A stretch of 64,000 nt of DNA from Anaerolineales bacterium (GTDB lineage Bacteria; Chloroflexota; Anaerolineae; Anaerolineales; Villigracilaceae): contig JAFGSI010000004.1 of NCBI GenBank assembly GCA_016934715.1, positions 62,001 to 126,000 of the forward strand, in the 5' to 3' direction. Shown piece by piece: positions 36,042 through 45,941 of the stretch. How positions within the stretch are numbered: the first letter of the stretch is position 1; each line of letters opens with the position of its first letter. The notes under the pieces were generated by a model. The model saw only the letters and a program-made list of their open reading frames with translations, searched no databases and was not told where the DNA came from. Both the position numbers and the translations under genes were made by a program.

Positions 36042-36887
36042 CTAATAGGGATAGAATCCCCGGCCGGACTTCCGGCCCAGATAGCCGGCGTCGACCATCC
36101 GGACCAGCAGCGGGCAGGGACGGAACTTGGGATCGCCGAAGCCCTCGTGCAGCACGTTGAGGATCGCCAGGACGGTATCGAGGCCGATCAGGTCGGCCAG
36201 GGCCAGCGGGCCCAGCGGGTGGTTGGTGCCAAGCTTCATTCCTTTGTCGATGTCTTCGGCGCTGGCGATGCCCTCGTGCAGGGCGAAGATCGCCTCATTG
36301 ATCATCGGCATCAGGATGCGGTTGACGATGAAACCGGGATAATCCTGGGCGACGGCCATTTCCTTTTCGAGGCTGGTGATCAGGCCGGCAACGGTCTGGA
36401 AGGTCTCGTCGCTGGTGGCCAGGCCGCGGATCACTTCGACCAGTTGCATGACCGGCACCGGGTTCATGAAGTGCATCCCGATGACCCTGTCCGGCCGTCC
36501 GGTCACGGCGGCCAGGCGGGTGATCGAGATCGACGAGGTGTTGGAGGCCAGGATGGCCTCCGGCTTGACGATCCCGTCGAGCAGGCGGAAGAGATCGAAT
36601 TTCAGGCTTTCCTTTTCACTGGCGGCCTCGACCACCAGGTCGCAATCGGAGAACTCCCCGGGGGCCGCGAGGACCCTGATCCGTTCCAGGATCGCCGGGA
36701 TGCTGCCGGCTTCGAGGATCCCCTTCTCGGCCTGACGGCCGAGGTTCTTTTCGATGGTCTGGCGCGCTTTTTCCACCTGGGCCGGGACAACGTCGTACAA
36801 CCGCACCGGGTAGCCATGCTGGGCGAACACGTGGGCGATGCCGTTGCCCATCTGGCCGGCGCCCAAAACGCCGATGACTTTGGACAT
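36042..36887 (-). CDS. 3-hydroxybutyryl-CoA dehydrogenase
   Basis: 281 residues, the usual HBD length. GVLGAGQMGNGIAHVFAQ is the NAD loop, SNTSSISITRLA and GMHFMNPVPVM (catalytic His) are diagnostic, and GFIVNRILMPMINEA opens the C-terminal dimer domain. It oxidises 3-hydroxybutyryl-CoA to acetoacetyl-CoA. I start at ATG 36887 with AAGGAGGAG upstream. Confidence 0.96.
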   Translation of the reverse strand: MSKVIGVLGAGQMGNGIAHVFAQHGYPVRLYDVVPAQVEKARQTIEKNLGRQAEKGILEAGSIPAILERIRVLAAPGEFSDCDLVVEAASEKESLKFDLFRLLDGIVKPEAILASNTSSISITRLAAVTGRPDRVIGMHFMNPVPVMQLVEVIRGLATSDETFQTVAGLITSLEKEMAVAQDYPGFIVNRILMPMINEAIFALHEGIASAEDIDKGMKLGTNHPLGPLALADLIGLDTVLAILNVLHEGFGDPKFRPCPLLVRMVDAGYLGRKSGRGFYPY

Positions 36888-36970
36888 CTGCTCCTCCTTG
36901 GTCATGGGAACTGTCCCTGAGTGCAGCGTGCGGATTTCCAGGTATGGAAATCCGCACGATGGGTTGCGGG

Positions 36971-38149
36971 TCAGGCCCTCTCGAATATCGCTGCGACCGC
37001 CTCGCCGCCGCCGATGCATAAGGCGACCAGGCCGTAGCGCGCTTGCTTCCTGTACAACTCCCGGATCAAGGTCGCGGCCAGGCGGGCGCCGCTGGCCCCG
37101 ATCGGATGCCCGATGGCCACCGCCCCGCCGTTGACGTTGACCCGCGCCGGGTCGAGTTCCAGTTCCTTCAGCCCGATCAGGACGACGGCGGCGAATGCCT
37201 CGTTGATCTCGAACAGGTCGATTTCGGCCAGGCGCAGGCCGGCTTTCTGGCAGACCGCCCGGATCGCCCCCACCGGCGCGTCGGGGAACTGATCGGGCGG
37301 CAGGCTGTGGGTGGCATAGGCCACCAGCCGGGCGCGCGGCTGCAGGTGGTGCTCCTTCAGGGCGGCCTCGCCGGCCAGCAGGGTCATCCCGGCGCCATCG
37401 TTGATCGTCGAGGCGTTGCCGGCCGTGATGGTCCCGGTCTCGCGGAAGACCGGGCGCAGTTTCTTTAATTTCTCGAAGTCGACCTTGAAGGGTTCCTCAT
37501 CATCCACCACAAGGATCTCCTCCCCCTTGCGACCGCGCTTGACCACCGGGACGATCTCATCCTTGAAGATGCCTTCCTGGACGGCCTTCTGGGCCAGCTG
37601 GTAGGAGCGGATGGCATACTCATCCTGGGCCTCACGGCTGAGGCCGTGGTGCTCGGCCCGCAGGTCGGCCAGTTCACCCATGTGCCTGCCGCTGTAGGGG
37701 TCCTGCAGGCCGTCGTAGACCATCATGTCGATCAGTTCCCCATGGCCCATCCGGTAGCCGTAGCGAGCCTTGGGCAGGATGAACGGCGCCAGCGACATGT
37801 TCTCCATCCCGCCGGCCAGGACGATCCTGGAATCGCCCAGGACGATCGAGCCGCCTGCCAGCAGGATCGCTTTCAGGCCGCTGCCGCACACTTTGTTGAT
37901 GGTCATGGCATGGGTATGATCCGCCAGGCCTGCGTGGCGCATGGCCTGCCTGGCGGGGGCCTGCCCCACTCCCCCGGTCAGGACCTGGCCGATGATCACT
38001 TCGTCGACTGCCTGCGGGTCGAGCCCGGCCTGCGCGACCAGCGCCCGGATGACGGTTTCCCCCAGATGCGGCGCGGGTACGTCTGCCAGAGAGCCGCCAA
38101 AGGAACCAAACGGCGTTCTCAACGATCCTACGACATAGACCTCGTTCAT
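36971..38149 (-). CDS. Acetyl-CoA C-acetyltransferase (thiolase II), first gene of the operon
   Basis: 392 residues. All catalytic motifs are intact: the acyl cysteine in NKVCGSGLKA (about residue 88), NEAFA, GHPIGASGAR and the second cysteine in ALCIGGGEA. It splits acetoacetyl-CoA into two acetyl-CoA. It contrasts with the cysteine-less thiolase-like protein ten kilobases downstream. GGAGG ribosome site; promoter about 140 bases upstream. Confidence 0.97.
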   Translation of the reverse strand: MNEVYVVGSLRTPFGSFGGSLADVPAPHLGETVIRALVAQAGLDPQAVDEVIIGQVLTGGVGQAPARQAMRHAGLADHTHAMTINKVCGSGLKAILLAGGSIVLGDSRIVLAGGMENMSLAPFILPKARYGYRMGHGELIDMMVYDGLQDPYSGRHMGELADLRAEHHGLSREAQDEYAIRSYQLAQKAVQEGIFKDEIVPVVKRGRKGEEILVVDDEEPFKVDFEKLKKLRPVFRETGTITAGNASTINDGAGMTLLAGEAALKEHHLQPRARLVAYATHSLPPDQFPDAPVGAIRAVCQKAGLRLAEIDLFEINEAFAAVVLIGLKELELDPARVNVNGGAVAIGHPIGASGARLAATLIRELYRKQARYGLVALCIGGGEAVAAIFERA

Positions 38150-38284
38150 TTCACTGCCTCCGTCCGGTTGGCGTTCCGTGGGGGGTGTGGTGAAGTGCCG
38201 GGCTTGCTTCGGAAGAGAAACCCCGCTGCGATGTCAGCTAGGATGGTGTTGGATTGGGTCAGGACACCTCTTCTTGCACCGCCT

Positions 38285-38293
38285 ATTTTAGCA
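38285..38293 (-). promoter_or_regulatory. Extended -10 promoter of the 14-gene beta-oxidation operon
   Basis: Minus strand TGCTAAAAT, an extended -10 (TGnTAAAAT). It lies 136 bases before the thiolase ATG in the only sizeable gap between the GH3 gene and the operon. No clear -35. I did not find a convincing operator for a fatty-acid regulator in the leader. Confidence 0.5.
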
Positions 38294-38367
38294 TACTCTC
38301 GGATTTGGCAGTTGCGTTTCATGATCCGCGGGCCGGCGTTCGAGGACCGCCCGGGCGTTGATGGGGA

Positions 38368-40527
38368 TCATGCCCGTCGGGCTTTCCCGGTGACCTCGAA
38401 TGCGACGCTGACCGGTTCCGCCGCCCCCAGGGCGACCCCGCGTTTCCCCGGCGAGCAGCCGCCGACGGTCAGGCGGAAGGTGCCCGGCTCGAGGCGGGTC
38501 CGGCCCTCATCGTCGATCAGGGACATCATCCCGGGCGTGAGGATCATCTCGACGGTCCGGAGCTCACCTGGCTCGAGGGCGATCCGCTGAAAGCCGATCA
38601 ACTTGTGCTGCGGCACGACCGCCGAGGCCTGCAGGTCCGCAAGGTAGAACTGGACGACCTCCTCCCCGGCGCGCTCCCCGGTGTTGCTTACGGTCAGGCG
38701 GAAGGCCTGGGAGCTCCCGGCCTGGATCTCCTGCCCGGCAGGTTCCAGGTCCCGGTAGGCGAAGGTCGTGTAGCTCAGCCCGAAGCCGAAGGGATAGAGG
38801 GGCTCCCCGGTCATGTAGCGGTAGGTCCGCCCGGTCATGCTGTAGTCCTCGAAGGGCGGCAGCTGGTCGAGCGACTGCGGGAAGGTGAGCGGCAGCCTGC
38901 CCGAGGGGACCCGGTCGCCGAACAGGACCTCGGCCAGGGCGTTGCCGCCCTCCTGGCCCGGGTAGCCGACCCACAGGATCGCCTGGGCCAACCCGGCGAC
39001 CTCGCCCAGCGCCAGCGGCGAGCCGCTGAAGAGCACCAGCACGATCCGGGCGCCGCCGGCTGCCAGGGCTTTGAGATACTCGACCTGGACCTGCGGCAGG
39101 GTGATGTCCTCCCGGTCGCCGCTGAGGGGCGTGAGCAGGGAGTCGCCCTCCTCGCTCTCCAGCAGCGGCGAGAGGCCCATGCAGGCGATCGTCACGTCGG
39201 CGGCTGCCCCGTCGCCCAGGGACCAGTCGACCGGGTTCAGGTTGGGGTGGATCAGCTGGCAGCCCATCCGGTAGGACAGGCGGGTGTCCTCAGGCGTCCG
39301 TCCGGTCAGGCCCTCCAGGGCGGTGACCATGTTCTCGTTGAAGCCGCAGTAGTTGGCCAGCAGGACGTCGAGGCTGGCGGCGTTCGGCCCGGTGATGTAG
39401 AGCAGGTCTGCCTCGGGCCGGATCGGCAGGAGCCCGTCGTTCTTGAGCAGGACGAAGGAACGGGCGGCAGCCTCCCGGGCCAGCTGGCGGTGCTCGGGCG
39501 AGCCGATCACCTCGGGCGGGATGCTCGCATACGGGACCCGCTCGGGCGGGTCGAACATCCCCAGGCGCAGGCGGGTCCGCAGCAGGCGGGTGAGTGACCG
39601 GTCGAGGTCGGCCTCGCCGATCAGGCCCAGGTCGAGGGCGTTCTGCAGGATCTCCTGCGTGTAGGTGCAGCCGCAGTTCAGGTCGCAGCCGTGGGTCAGG
39701 GCTGCCGCGGCGGCCTGCTCGGGCGAGTCGACCAGTTTGTGCTCGGCGTGGATGTCGCGGATCGCCCAGCAGTCCGAGACGACATGGCCGTCGAAGTTCC
39801 ACGCGCCGCGCAGGATCTCGACCAGCAGGGTCTGGCTGGCGCAGGCCGCCTCACCGTTGACCCGGTTGTAGGCCCCCATGACCGCCTCGACCCTGGCCTC
39901 GCAGACCAGCTTCTGGAAGGCTGGCAGGTAGGTGTCATACAGGTCGCGCCTGGAGACGATCGCGTTGAAGCGGTGGCGTTCCCGCTCCGGCCCGGAATGG
40001 ACGGCGAAGTGCTTGGCGCAGGCGGCCACCTTGAGATAGCGCGGGTCGTCCCCCTGCATGCCGCGTACGAAGGCCGCGCCCAGCTCGCCGGTCAGGAACG
40101 GGTCCTCGCCCCAGGTCTCCTGGCCGCGGCCCCAGCGCGGGTCGCGGAAGATGTTGATGTTCGGCGACCAGTAGGTCAGGCCCTGCATGAGGCCGGTCTG
40201 GCCCTTGCGGCGCAGGGTTTCGTGGTAGCGGGCGCGGGCCTCGTCGGCGATGGCCGCTCCAACCCGGTGGATGAGACCTGGATCCCAGGTGGCGGCCATG
40301 CCGATCGCCTGCGGGAAGACGGTTGCCCGCCCACCGGCCAGGCCGTGCAGGCCCTCGCTCCAGTAGTTGTAAGCCGGGATATCCAGGCGCGGCACGCCCC
40401 GGGCGGGGTGGATCATCAGGCCGATCTTCTCGTCGAGCGTCAGCCGGTCGAGCAGGTCGGCGATCCGGGCATCGGGCGGCAGGTCGGGGTTGCGGAAGGC
40501 GGCGGGGGCAGGGGAGGTCTTTTGCAT
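38368..40527 (-). CDS. Glycoside hydrolase family 3 (beta-glucosidase/beta-xylosidase type)
   Basis: 719 residues, no signal peptide, so intracellular. The GH3 N-terminal barrel shows TYWSPNINIFRDPRWGRG, CAKHFAVHSGPE and the nucleophile Asp in HVVSDCWAI (about residue 250). The C-terminal sandwich and fibronectin-like domain (RLTVSNTGERAGEEVVQFYL) are complete. KHFAVHSGPE is commoner in the xylosidase branch. It hydrolyses imported oligosaccharides; the sugar is not certain. It is the gene directly before the beta-oxidation operon but is separated by 218 bases and a promoter. Confidence 0.93.
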   Translation of the reverse strand: MQKTSPAPAAFRNPDLPPDARIADLLDRLTLDEKIGLMIHPARGVPRLDIPAYNYWSEGLHGLAGGRATVFPQAIGMAATWDPGLIHRVGAAIADEARARYHETLRRKGQTGLMQGLTYWSPNINIFRDPRWGRGQETWGEDPFLTGELGAAFVRGMQGDDPRYLKVAACAKHFAVHSGPERERHRFNAIVSRRDLYDTYLPAFQKLVCEARVEAVMGAYNRVNGEAACASQTLLVEILRGAWNFDGHVVSDCWAIRDIHAEHKLVDSPEQAAAAALTHGCDLNCGCTYTQEILQNALDLGLIGEADLDRSLTRLLRTRLRLGMFDPPERVPYASIPPEVIGSPEHRQLAREAAARSFVLLKNDGLLPIRPEADLLYITGPNAASLDVLLANYCGFNENMVTALEGLTGRTPEDTRLSYRMGCQLIHPNLNPVDWSLGDGAAADVTIACMGLSPLLESEEGDSLLTPLSGDREDITLPQVQVEYLKALAAGGARIVLVLFSGSPLALGEVAGLAQAILWVGYPGQEGGNALAEVLFGDRVPSGRLPLTFPQSLDQLPPFEDYSMTGRTYRYMTGEPLYPFGFGLSYTTFAYRDLEPAGQEIQAGSSQAFRLTVSNTGERAGEEVVQFYLADLQASAVVPQHKLIGFQRIALEPGELRTVEMILTPGMMSLIDDEGRTRLEPGTFRLTVGGCSPGKRGVALGAAEPVSVAFEVTGKARRA

Positions 40528-40611
40528 GGGAGCTCCTCAAGGATCGGGGAGGAAAACGGACCGGAACCGGGGGGATCGTTTCGGTCAGATATTATCACGA
40601 ATCTACCAGAG

Positions 40612-41373
40612 TTAAAGGAAGACCGTGAAGATGGTGATGTTCATGACCAGGTTGAAGGCTGCGTGGGCGGCGACGGCCGGCCAGAGCGACCCGCTGCGCT
40701 GGCGCAGCAGGCTGAAGACCCAGCTCAGCCAGGCCATCAGCAGGAACCACAATATCCCGGAGAGGGCGGAAAAGCGGACCCCGCCCGCCTCGAGCAGCAG
40801 GCCGTGGTGGAAAAGATGGATCCCGGCGAAGGCCAGGGCGCTGACCAGGACACCTGCCCGCTGGCCCCACTTCTCCTCCACCGAGACGTGGACCAGGCCG
40901 CGGAAGAAGAACTCCTCCCCGAGCGGGCTGAAGAGGATCGCCGGCAGGGTGTAGATCAGGAATAAGGCATAGGCAGGCAGTTCCAGCATTGTTGCGTCGA
41001 TGCGCCAGGAAGCCAGCACGCTGACGTACCAGTTGTCCGGCCCCTTGCCGAAGAGCAACAGGCCCAGCCCGAAGACGACCAGGGCGGCGGCCCAGCCGGC
41101 AAGCAGGCCCCACAGCAGCCAGAGCGGGCGCTTGGGCTTGCGGATCCCGGCGGCCTGCCGGCCTTCCTGGGTGAAGAAGATGAACGGCAGGAACCACATC
41201 AGCAGAAAGGTGACCATCACCAGCAGGGCCGCGCCCTCCGGCCCCCACAGGCCGTAGACCCGCAGCCCGCCCAGGGCCAGGAACAGGACCAGGGTCAGGA
41301 CCCAGGCCCGGCGGAAGATCCGCTCCCAGACGGGGGTCAGCAGTTGGATTTTTTTCGCAGGTTTCTTTCTCAT
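40612..41373 (-). CDS. CPBP family intramembrane metalloprotease (second copy)
   Basis: 253 residues with about seven membrane helices. Motifs: SPLGEEFFFRG (EExxxR), ALAFAGIHLFHHG (FxxxH) and AVAAHAAFN (HxxxN). It is not closely similar to the copy at 20880. The start is ATG 41373 after GGAGG; a TTG 12 bases earlier is less likely. It lies 84 bases before the GH3 gene on the other side of transcription order, so there is no strong functional link. Confidence 0.88.
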   Translation of the reverse strand: MRKKPAKKIQLLTPVWERIFRRAWVLTLVLFLALGGLRVYGLWGPEGAALLVMVTFLLMWFLPFIFFTQEGRQAAGIRKPKRPLWLLWGLLAGWAAALVVFGLGLLLFGKGPDNWYVSVLASWRIDATMLELPAYALFLIYTLPAILFSPLGEEFFFRGLVHVSVEEKWGQRAGVLVSALAFAGIHLFHHGLLLEAGGVRFSALSGILWFLLMAWLSWVFSLLRQRSGSLWPAVAAHAAFNLVMNITIFTVFL

Positions 41374-41422
41374 ATGCCCCTCCAAGAATGATCTGGATTT
41401 GACCGCCCGACCGTCGGCGGTG

Positions 41423-41791
41423 TCATGCTGCGGCAGCAGCCTTTACATAGGCGAGGATCACTGCCATTGTAACCAGGATGATGGTTAGCGTATACACGAT
41501 CAATACGGATGAGACCGGGGTTTTCCCGGCGCGTTTGTTCCTCCTCGCGCTCCAGATGATCAAGGCGATTGCCAGGCCCACCGGCAACAGGCAGGCGGGC
41601 AGGCCGCAAAAATCCAGCGAGATCTCTTTGAAGATGTTGTAGGTCAGGCCGGTCTGCATGTACGCCAGCGGAGGACAGAGCAGCAGGAGCCCGATGCCGC
41701 CGACCAGGCCAGCTCTGGCGGCTTTGGCTTCCTTTCTCTCCGGGCTTTCCGTCTGTGACGGGTCTTCATCCTGTTCATCCATCGTGTACAT
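41423..41791 (-). CDS. Small membrane protein of unknown function
   Basis: 122 residues. An acidic, lysine-rich N-terminus (EQDEDPSQTESPERKEAKA) is followed by three hydrophobic segments (about 29-46, 62-82 and 93-115) and a polyalanine end. GGGAGAAC is just before ATG 41791. It resembles DUF4190-like small membrane proteins in layout only; I make no functional call. Confidence 0.65.
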   Translation of the reverse strand: MYTMDEQDEDPSQTESPERKEAKAARAGLVGGIGLLLLCPPLAYMQTGLTYNIFKEISLDFCGLPACLLPVGLAIALIIWSARRNKRAGKTPVSSVLIVYTLTIILVTMAVILAYVKAAAAA

Positions 41792-41808
41792 GTTCGTTCT
41801 CCCGCGAA

Positions 41809-42693
41809 TTATCCGACTTCGACCGCCCGGTTGTCGGCGAATTCGGCCAGGAAGTGCTCCGGGATGCGGATCGGCCGGCCGGTCTCGATGTCGACCCAGA
41901 CGAATTGCGAGCGCCCCTGGACGAGCAGCTCTCCATCCCCCGCCCGGCGCAGGCGGTAATGGCGCAGGGCGCTGCTCAGGCGCTCGTCCGAAAACCAGGT
42001 GGCGATCTCGAGTTCATCCCCCAGGACGGCTGGCTGGCGATACTCGATCCGGTGTCCCCGGGCGACGATGCCGAAGCCGGCCGCGCGCATGCGTTCCATT
42101 GTCCAGCCGTGGGCGTCGCAGACGTGCGTGCTGGCGTCCTCCATGTACGCCAGGTAGGCGGCGTTGTTGACGTGCCACAGCATGTCGACGTCGCGCCATG
42201 CGACCTGCCGGCGGAGGCTGAAGACCTGCGGCGGCGGGGCGGGTGGCGTCGGGAAGCGCTCGCGCCGGGGCGCCTCGGCGGGCAGGCCCTCGGGGAAGAA
42301 GGCCAGGCGCAGTTCATCCGGGATCGTCGCCGGGCGCAGGGTCCTGGCGTTCAGGTAGACCCAGTCGGTCGTGGCCCGGGCAGCCACCTGGCCGGATCTG
42401 AGATGGCGGAAGACGTACGCCCTCCGGGAGCGGCACTGGCGCAGGTCCAGCACGTGGGTCTCGATCTCGACCTCGTCCTGGTAGGACAGTGGGAGCAGGT
42501 ATGCGATCTCGGTCTCGCGCACCAGCCACAGGTGGCCGATGGCGTCGTAGCGGGAGAAGTCGTAGCCAACCGCCGCCGAGGCCTCGAAGGCGGCCTCCTG
42601 CATCCAGCGCAGGTAGTTGGTGTTGTTGAGATGCCCATAGGCGTCGCATTCGTAGTAGCGAACCTGGAAGGTCTTCTGATGGATGCTGGGCAT
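41809..42693 (-). CDS. Acyl-CoA thioesterase with two hotdog domains
   Basis: 294 residues built from two hotdog units. The first has RYYECDAYGHLNNTNYLRWMQEA and the second WRDVDMLWHVNNAAYLAYMEDA. Each has the Asp/His-Asn pattern of 4-hydroxybenzoyl-CoA thioesterase and FatA/FatB-like enzymes. It would release free acids from CoA or ACP. GGGAGG precedes ATG 42693. It may serve as a valve for the acyl-CoA pool made by the nearby operon, which is inference. Confidence 0.87.
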   Translation of the reverse strand: MPSIHQKTFQVRYYECDAYGHLNNTNYLRWMQEAAFEASAAVGYDFSRYDAIGHLWLVRETEIAYLLPLSYQDEVEIETHVLDLRQCRSRRAYVFRHLRSGQVAARATTDWVYLNARTLRPATIPDELRLAFFPEGLPAEAPRRERFPTPPAPPPQVFSLRRQVAWRDVDMLWHVNNAAYLAYMEDASTHVCDAHGWTMERMRAAGFGIVARGHRIEYRQPAVLGDELEIATWFSDERLSSALRHYRLRRAGDGELLVQGRSQFVWVDIETGRPIRIPEHFLAEFADNRAVEVG

Positions 42694-42742
42694 GCCGGCC
42701 TCCCTGTTGCAGTGGTGATCCATGGATCGGGCGTTGCGCTTT

Positions 42743-43321
42743 TCAGACTTTCCGGCACAGCAGCAGCCCTTTGCCGAGCGGGAGGACCAGGGCGTCCACC
42801 CGCCCGTCGTGCAGGGCTCGTTCGAGCATCGGCTGGAGGGCTTCGGCATGGCTGATGGCGTTGTCGGCCACCAGCAGCCCGCCGGGTACCAGGGCAGGGA
42901 TGACCAGCGCGTAGCACTCGGCGTAGAATTCCTTCTCGGCGTCCAGGAAGCACAAGGCGATCTCTTTGATCTCCGGCAGATGCTGGCGGGCGTCCGCCTG
43001 GACAAGCGTCACGGCTGCCTCGACCCCTGCCAGGTGGAAGGTCTCGCCTGCCAGGGCCGCCTTTTCCTCCAGGATCTCGAAGGTGGTGATCGGGCGCCCG
43101 GCCCGGGTCAGCCAGAGGGTTGAGTAGCCGGCACTGGTGCCGATCTCGACGATCCGTCCGGCAGGGGCTGTGGCGGCCAGCAGGGCCAGGAAGCGGCCGG
43201 TCTCAGGCGGGATCTGGCGCAGGCGCTGCAGGTGGGGGGTTCCATCGCGGCGGTCGTGGGCGTCGATCGCCTCCAGGCGGCGCATCTGGGTCTGGATCGC
43301 GGGCGGGATATCGTGGAACAT
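42743..43321 (-). CDS. O-methyltransferase (catechol/caffeoyl-CoA type)
   Basis: 192 residues. [14 protein letters not shown] is the SAM loop, [11 protein letters not shown] follows, and [15 protein letters not shown] and [12 protein letters not shown] hold the metal ligands (Asp, and Asp-Asn) of the cation-dependent O-methyltransferase family. The substrate is unknown. AAGGAGG lies seven bases before ATG 43321. It is 49 bases upstream of the thioesterase and 11 bases after the Nudix gene. Confidence 0.87.
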   Translation of the reverse strand: MFHDIPPAIQTQMRRLEAIDAHDRRDGTPHLQRLRQIPPETGRFLALLAATAPAGRIVEIGTSAGYSTLWLTRAGRPITTFEILEEKAALAGETFHLAGVEAAVTLVQADARQHLPEIKEIALCFLDAEKEFYAECYALVIPALVPGGLLVADNAISHAEALQPMLERALHDGRVDALVLPLGKGLLLCRKV

Positions 43322-43332
43322 CGACTGCCTCC

Positions 43333-43770
43333 TTATCGTTCCGGGACCTGCCCGTTTTTGGTCTTGCCGGCTGGGTGGCATTTGCCGTCCAGCAGGTTCT
43401 GGAAGGGCAGGAAGCGCGGATCCGGCAGCGTCTGCCAGTCAAACCAGCCGACCGCGCTCATTTCGTAGGCGGCCTGGATGACCGGTTCTCCGGACACATA
43501 CTGCGCCTCCATCCAGATCGTGATGTAGTGCTTCCCGAGTCCGGTGAAGACATCGTTGGTGATCGCCCGGAAGCGCACCTCGCCAATCTCCAGCCCGGTT
43601 TCTTCCCTCGCCTCCCGGACGGCGCATTCTTCGGGCGATTCCCCGAAATCCAGGTGCCCGCCGGGAGTGGACCAGCTTCCCGCCCCATGGACGTTCCTGC
43701 GCCGGAGCAGGAGCACCTGCCCGTCTTTCTCGATGAGGACCCCGACACCCACGCGTGGTTCTTCTGGCAT
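43333..43770 (-). CDS. Nudix hydrolase (MutT-like)
   Basis: 145 residues. A full Nudix box: GGHLDFGES, then [16 protein letters not shown]. The N-terminal [20 protein letters not shown] and late [12 protein letters not shown] resemble the ADP-ribose/nucleotide branch with substrate not predictable. The start is ATG 43770; the frame stays open upstream but without protein-like content. Confidence 0.88.
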   Translation of the reverse strand: MPEEPRVGVGVLIEKDGQVLLLRRRNVHGAGSWSTPGGHLDFGESPEECAVREAREETGLEIGEVRFRAITNDVFTGLGKHYITIWMEAQYVSGEPVIQAAYEMSAVGWFDWQTLPDPRFLPFQNLLDGKCHPAGKTKNGQVPER

Positions 43771-44331
43771 GCTGGTTCTCTTTCCCGGAGCTGACCGAAT
43801 TCCTGCCGGTGCAACTCTGAATTCTTTGGATCCCCTTCTTTGCGATGAAGCCATTTCGCGATGCTTCTGGTGAGGTGGAAGGCATGCCGCCCGGGGATTT
43901 CCCTGCCGGATGCTGGCTGCATTCTTTACGGGTGAAGGTCTTGGATGGCAGGATCAGGATCGCATCGGCTTCCCGGTTTCTTCGAGCCGGCCTGGCATCT
44001 CGGGCCAAGCCTCAGCCACAGCGTACACCTGTGTGCCAAAGGCTGGCTTGTTCTGCCACGCCATCCTGCCGAGCGGAGCGCCGCCAGGCCTTTCGCAGGA
44101 CCGGCGGGCCGGATGGTCCGCCAGGGCCCACTGGAACACGGATCTGCATCCCTGGCTTTTTGCTCTTCCCAGCCGCTCCCGCCTCCAGGATCGGATTCTC
44201 TTCAGGCTCGCGTTGGCGGGGAGGGCAGGTGGCGACCATGAATATTATGGCACAAAATGGGCCCTGTGGCAGCGGAGATTCTACTTCCTTGCCTGGCGCC
44301 GCGAACCCCTTCCGGGTCAGGAATGAAGCGT
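43771..44331. other. Gene-free stretch between divergent genes
   Basis: About 560 bases between the Nudix gene (minus) and the spermidine-synthase-like gene (plus). Several open frames cross it, but none has a recognisable motif or a good ribosome site. I see no RNA gene. The only signal I can support is the TATAAT at its right end. Confidence 0.5.
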
Positions 44332-44337
44332 TATAAT
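44332..44337 (+). promoter_or_regulatory. -10 box of the spermidine-synthase-like gene (leaderless layout)
   Basis: TATAAT ends six bases before ATG 44344, so transcription should begin at or next to the A of the start codon. An in-frame ATG at 44323 lies upstream of the box and would be excluded. Confidence 0.55.
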
Positions 44338-44343
44338 GCCCCC

Positions 44344-45894
44344 ATGCGCCGCTACCTGTACTTCACCGTCTTCGTCTCCGGCATGACCACCCTGGCCGGG
44401 GAGTTTGCCGCCTCGCGTCTGCTGGGCAACGTCTTCGGGACCTCCAACCTGGTCTGGGCGGCCATCATCGGCCTGATCCTGGTCTACCTGACGGTTGGCT
44501 ACTTCCTCGGCGGGCGCTGGGCCGACAGATCGCCCCACGCCCGGACCCTGTTCGCCATCCTGGCCTGGGGGGCCTTCAGCCTGGGGGTGGTACCCTACGT
44601 CGCCGGGCCGGTGCTGCGGGCCGCAGCCAGCGCCTTCGACACGCTGCGGGTCGGGGTCCTGGCCGGGGCCTTCGCCGCCGTGCTGGTCCTGTTCACCATC
44701 CCGATCACCCTGCTGGGGATGATCTCGCCCTTCGCCATCCGTCTTTCGATGGAGGACCCTGGCAAGGCCGGCAACGTGGCCGGGACGATCTACGGCATCT
44801 CGACCATCGGCTCGTTCATCGGCACCTTCCTGCCGACCCTGATCCTGATCCCGACCATCGGCACCACCCGCACCTTCCTGGTCTTCAGCCTGCTGCTGCT
44901 GTGCGTGGCCATTGCCGGGCTGCGGATGAGCGTCGGCGTTCGGAAGGCCCTGCCCTACCTGTGGATGGTCCTGGCCCTGGCCCTGCTGGCCGTCTTCGGC
45001 GGGCGGGGGAGCATCAAGGCCACCAGCGGCCAGATCTACGAGACCGAGTCGGCCTACAACTACATCCAGGTGCTCGAGTACAACGGGACCCGCTACCTGC
45101 GCCTGAACGAGGGCCAGGGGATCCACTCCCAGTACCATCCCGAGATGCTCAACTACGGCGGGCCCTGGCAGCAGTTCCTGGTCGGCCCGTTCTTCTACGC
45201 CGGCCGCACACCCGAGCAGGTGGAGCGCATCGCCGTGGTCGGCCTGGCCGCCGGGACGACCGCCCGCCAGGCGGAGGCCGTCTTTCCCAACGTGGTCATC
45301 GATGGCTGGGAAATCGACCCGGCCATCGTGGCCGTCGGGCGCGCGTACTTTGCCATGAACCTGGCCAATCTGAACGTCTATGTCCAGGACGGGCGCTGGG
45401 GCCTCGAGCAGAGCCCGGCGGTCTACGACCTGATCATCGTCGATGCCTACCGCCCCCCCTACATCCCGCCTCACCTGACCACCCGGGAGTTCTTCCAGAT
45501 CGCCGCCGACCGCCTGCAGCCGGACGGCGTCCTGGCGATCAATATCGGCCGGGCCCCTGGCGACCGGCGCCTGATCGACGGCCTGGCCACCACCATCGGG
45601 ACGATCTTCCCATCGATCTACGTGATGGACATCCCCGGGACCTTCAACTCGATCCTGTACGCCACCCTGCAGCCGACCGACGCCGGGGATCTGCAGAAGA
45701 ACCTGTTCGCCCTGCTCGCCCGCGGCGATGTTGACCCGCTGCTGCTCGAGTCGCTGTGGGTCAGCTGGGAGAACCTGCAGCCCGCCCCGCAGCAGACGGT
45801 CGTCTTCACCGACGACCTGTCCCCGATCGAGTGGCTGACCAACAACCTGATCCTCAACTTCCTGCTCGAAGGCGGCGCCGATACGCTGCAGTAG
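44344..45894 (+). CDS. Membrane-bound spermidine synthase-like protein
   Basis: 516 residues. The N-terminal half (to about 215) has seven or so membrane helices of the fused spermidine-synthase/MFS-like type (GTSNLVWAAIIGLILVYLTVG, ARTLFAILAWGAF). The C-terminal half is a Rossmann aminopropyltransferase-like domain: VVGLAAGTTARQAEAVFP, WEIDPAIVAVGR, and DLIIVDAYRPPYIP in place of the usual D-AYD. True polyamine synthesis is uncertain; many such fusions are uncharacterised. Next gene after 47 bases. Confidence 0.85.
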   Translation: MRRYLYFTVFVSGMTTLAGEFAASRLLGNVFGTSNLVWAAIIGLILVYLTVGYFLGGRWADRSPHARTLFAILAWGAFSLGVVPYVAGPVLRAAASAFDTLRVGVLAGAFAAVLVLFTIPITLLGMISPFAIRLSMEDPGKAGNVAGTIYGISTIGSFIGTFLPTLILIPTIGTTRTFLVFSLLLLCVAIAGLRMSVGVRKALPYLWMVLALALLAVFGGRGSIKATSGQIYETESAYNYIQVLEYNGTRYLRLNEGQGIHSQYHPEMLNYGGPWQQFLVGPFFYAGRTPEQVERIAVVGLAAGTTARQAEAVFPNVVIDGWEIDPAIVAVGRAYFAMNLANLNVYVQDGRWGLEQSPAVYDLIIVDAYRPPYIPPHLTTREFFQIAADRLQPDGVLAINIGRAPGDRRLIDGLATTIGTIFPSIYVMDIPGTFNSILYATLQPTDAGDLQKNLFALLARGDVDPLLLESLWVSWENLQPAPQQTVVFTDDLSPIEWLTNNLILNFLLEGGADTLQ

Positions 45895-45941
45895 CAGGGT
45901 GCAGGTGCTGCAGCCGCCCAGACCTGCCCCATGGACCGATC

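Noticed and set aside
44323-44343. Earlier ATG for the spermidine-synthase-like gene
   Set aside because: It lies upstream of and across the TATAAT box, so the transcript would not contain it.
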